IMG/VR virus record: IMGVR_UViG_3300007276_000203
Span: 1-29,514 of that record
Strand: one strand, 5' to 3'
Length of the DNA stretch: 29,514 nucleotides
Origin: a virus
The position numbers and the translations under genes were made by a program. Under the pieces are notes generated by a model that did no database searches, was not told the origin of the DNA, and saw only the letters and a list, made by a program, of their open reading frames with translations. Numbering within the stretch: the stretch's first letter is position 1; the number at the start of each line of letters is the position of its first letter. Shown here one piece after another: positions 28,062-29,514 of this stretch.

Positions 28062-28602
28062 TCCTCCGAAACAATGGATGGGCAACTATAATCATTTTGC
28101 CTATGGCTTTGCCAACATGATGATGAAACTTACTCGAATGGGAGTAAGAGGTTCTGCACTTGAGATAGGTTCTTACACAGGCGACACTGCACTGATGATG
28201 CATATGTTTGGTATCTTTGACGAGATACACTGTGTAGAACCTTTCGAGGGTAAGGAAGAATTTCTTCTAAGGTCTCCAACTTTCCAATGGTGGAATGTTC
28301 AGGCGGAGTTTAGTTTGAATACCCGCAATGCACCCGTAGTGCTTCACAAAGGCTACTCCTACAATATACTTCCTACAATGGATAAACAATTCGACTTCAT
28401 CTACATTGATGGAGCGCACGACTACGAAAGTGTAAAGCAGGACATTGAACTTGCACTTCCGCTACTGAAGCCAAAAGGTATTATAGCAGGACATGACTAT
28501 CTACCTCAACATGAGGAGGTAGCAAAAGCAGTACACGAGGTACTTGGTAAGCCCACACACCGATTTGAAGATGATAGCTGGATGTATGTTGGTAAAAGGT
28601 AG
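28030..28602 (+). CDS. Class I SAM-dependent methyltransferase (Methyltransf_24-like)
   Basis: This 190-aa Rossmann methyltransferase has motif I SALEIGSYTGDTA near residues 42-54, an acidic strand (HCVEPFEG) and FDFIYIDGAHDYESVKQDIE, typical of the Methyltransf_24 branch that often methylates sugars or natural-product precursors. GIIAGHDYLPQHEEV follows. The substrate is unknown. ATG 28030 is used; ATG 28042, four codons in, is equally possible. It overlaps the radical SAM gene by 32 bases. Confidence 0.88.
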   Translation: MAKNMLTPRFNPPKQWMGNYNHFAYGFANMMMKLTRMGVRGSALEIGSYTGDTALMMHMFGIFDEIHCVEPFEGKEEFLLRSPTFQWWNVQAEFSLNTRNAPVVLHKGYSYNILPTMDKQFDFIYIDGAHDYESVKQDIELALPLLKPKGIIAGHDYLPQHEEVAKAVHEVLGKPTHRFEDDSWMYVGKR

Positions 28603-29317
28603 CTTTGATCTTTATATTACAAATGTCTGTAATCTACACTGCAAGAACTGTATAGTACTCGACTATAAAGGTCGAGTCACCATTCCTCATCTCTCACTCG
28701 CAGAGATACAAGAAATACTCGAAAAGATTCCCGTACAGCTAGAACAGATACAATTAGTGGGTGGAGAACCCACTCTGCACCCGCAGCTAGAGGAGATTGT
28801 ACTCGCTATAAGAAGTTCAAACAAAGCACAGAAACTGAGCATTGTTACGAATGGTACAAATTATACACCAGAAACTGCGAGAATCTTTGAGATGTTTGAT
28901 ACTGTAGTTCACACTGAGTATGTGAAGCTAGGAAGAACAAAGCAACTTCCACCTTTTGTAACGAAGGTCTATGAACAAGAGTATTTCGACTACTGGTTTA
29001 CTTACTCACCCTACAGAGAGTATTCACACCAACTCAACTGGGATAGATGTTATATGAAGGATGAGTGTTCCACCTTAACGAAGGAAGGTGTTTACTACTG
29101 TCCCATTACGATGAACGAAGGACTAGAAGTACAACCATACAGCAGTCTAAAAACTTTTAGAGATAGAACGAAACCTCTCGACTTTTGTGAAGAGTGTCCC
29201 ATGCCTTGTATGCAGAGCGAGTGGAAGAGTAACAGACCAACTACAGATTCTAGAGTATATGAAAAAGGGAGAGAAAACCTAGTACAGTTGCTGAATCTCT
29301 ACTCCTCAGAAAAATAG
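28571..29317 (+). CDS. Radical SAM enzyme (second in window)
   Basis: This ~248-aa radical SAM protein has CNLHCKNC (Cys20, Cys24, Cys27 from the chosen start) as the [4Fe-4S] motif and GGEPTLHP for SAM binding. A C-terminal cysteine set (CYMKDEC, YYCPITM, CEECPMPC) may hold an auxiliary cluster. It is organised like SPASM/Twitch enzymes but differs from the first radical SAM protein (3032-3949). The start is uncertain among ATG 28571 and ATG 28586; neither has a strong ribosome site, so coupling to the methyltransferase is likely. Substrate unknown. Confidence 0.9.
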   Translation: MIAGCMLVKGSFDLYITNVCNLHCKNCIVLDYKGRVTIPHLSLAEIQEILEKIPVQLEQIQLVGGEPTLHPQLEEIVLAIRSSNKAQKLSIVTNGTNYTPETARIFEMFDTVVHTEYVKLGRTKQLPPFVTKVYEQEYFDYWFTYSPYREYSHQLNWDRCYMKDECSTLTKEGVYYCPITMNEGLEVQPYSSLKTFRDRTKPLDFCEECPMPCMQSEWKSNRPTTDSRVYEKGRENLVQLLNLYSSEK

Positions 29318-29514
29318 TTTTTGTATGCCAGCTTCATGTTTCTACTTTTTGAAAGCATTTATACCCAATGACCTACCCAAAAATTAGACCTTTACAGATT
29401 TCAAAAAGTGTGATAAAATATATCCTAAATTGATAGATACTAAGATCAATTACAATTCTTCACAACTAACTGCTAGTGAGGGACATAGTGATATTTATGC
29501 GATTGGAGTGGAAT
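29318..29514 (+). other. Right-edge non-coding stretch with possible promoter and gene start
   Basis: There is no clear gene in the 197 bases after the radical SAM stop. A weaker sigma70-like element (next entry) lies here, and a frame open from 29388 to the end runs off the window. It contains a possible TTG start at 29430 and an alternative frame with GTG 29488 preceded by GAGGG. Neither is strong enough to call a gene. Confidence 0.5.
29391..29419 (+). promoter_or_regulatory. Possible sigma70 promoter, right edge
   Basis: TTTACA (29391-29396) and TAAAAT (29414-29419) are separated by exactly 17 bases. One mismatch per hexamer and no TTC before the -35 set it apart from the consensus family. 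Confidence 0.5.

Noticed and set aside
1-29514. tRNA, rRNA or CRISPR array
   Set aside because: No cloverleaf-like segments with CCA ends, no rRNA-like conserved blocks and no regularly spaced direct repeats were seen; the repeated elements are the promoters.
1-29514. Prophage or mobile-element signs
   Set aside because: No integrase, excisionase, repressor of the CI type, transposase or attachment-like repeats were found, so a lysogenic or transposon interpretation is not supported here.

Overview
This window looks like part of a lytic tailed-phage genome, most likely from a phage of a gammaproteobacterium. Genes are packed tightly, mostly with ATGA, GTGA or TAATG junctions. The window holds phage replication proteins, a canonical lysis cassette and many short phage orphan genes. 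I see no integrase, transposase, CRISPR array, rRNA or tRNA. The host guess rests on two points: textbook sigma70 promoters (TTGACA-17-TATAAT) throughout, and a phage IscU that closely resembles the E. coli protein. Structural (capsid, tail, terminase) genes are not in the window.

The layout is divergent around a promoter hub at 20444-20609. Everything left of the hub reads on the minus strand and everything right of it on the plus strand. Reading leftward from the hub: three small genes, a methyltransferase and a glutaredoxin. Then comes a lysis cassette (34-aa membrane peptide, T4-type lysozyme, inner and outer spanin), then a small basic protein and two glycosyltransferases (16351-17829). 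Next is a nucleotide/Fe-S operon (conserved protein, ThyX, a dATP/dGTP-diphosphohydrolase-like protein, HTH protein, IscU). A single-gene unit follows for a DNA-binding protein with its own promoter and strong terminator, then a small protein and a PC4-like ssDNA-binding protein. An NAD-dependent DNA ligase follows, split into two genes that each have a promoter. Then come a multi-repeat HTH protein with terminator and a DnaB-like helicase. The long replication operon covers a small basic protein, primase, family A DNA polymerase, PhoH, a radical SAM/SPASM enzyme, an SDR-like protein and an SF2 helicase. The left edge has a gp32-like SSB and the start of an Mre11/SbcD-like nuclease.

Rightward from the hub: a 57-aa SANT/Myb-like protein whose ATG coincides with the predicted transcription start, a membrane peptide, a phage-encoded ribosomal protein bS21 and a phytanoyl-CoA-dioxygenase-like enzyme. 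A second promoter drives a zincin-like protein and a run of small conserved phage genes, a DUF1289 protein, a GT-A glycosyltransferase and a basic small protein. A third promoter drives a MazG-like pyrophosphohydrolase, a PD-(D/E)XK-like protein, small genes, a class I methyltransferase and a second radical SAM enzyme.

Three themes tie the window together. First, at least eleven promoters share an extended TTCTTGAC(A/T)-17/18-TATAAT form. Second, there is an Fe-S theme: IscU scaffold, glutaredoxin, two radical SAM enzymes and a DUF1289 protein. Third, there is a set of host-interface enzymes (glycosyltransferases, methyltransferases, SDR, dioxygenase, bS21) whose joint purpose cannot be settled from sequence alone. 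Functional names come from motifs I could read; no database search was run.
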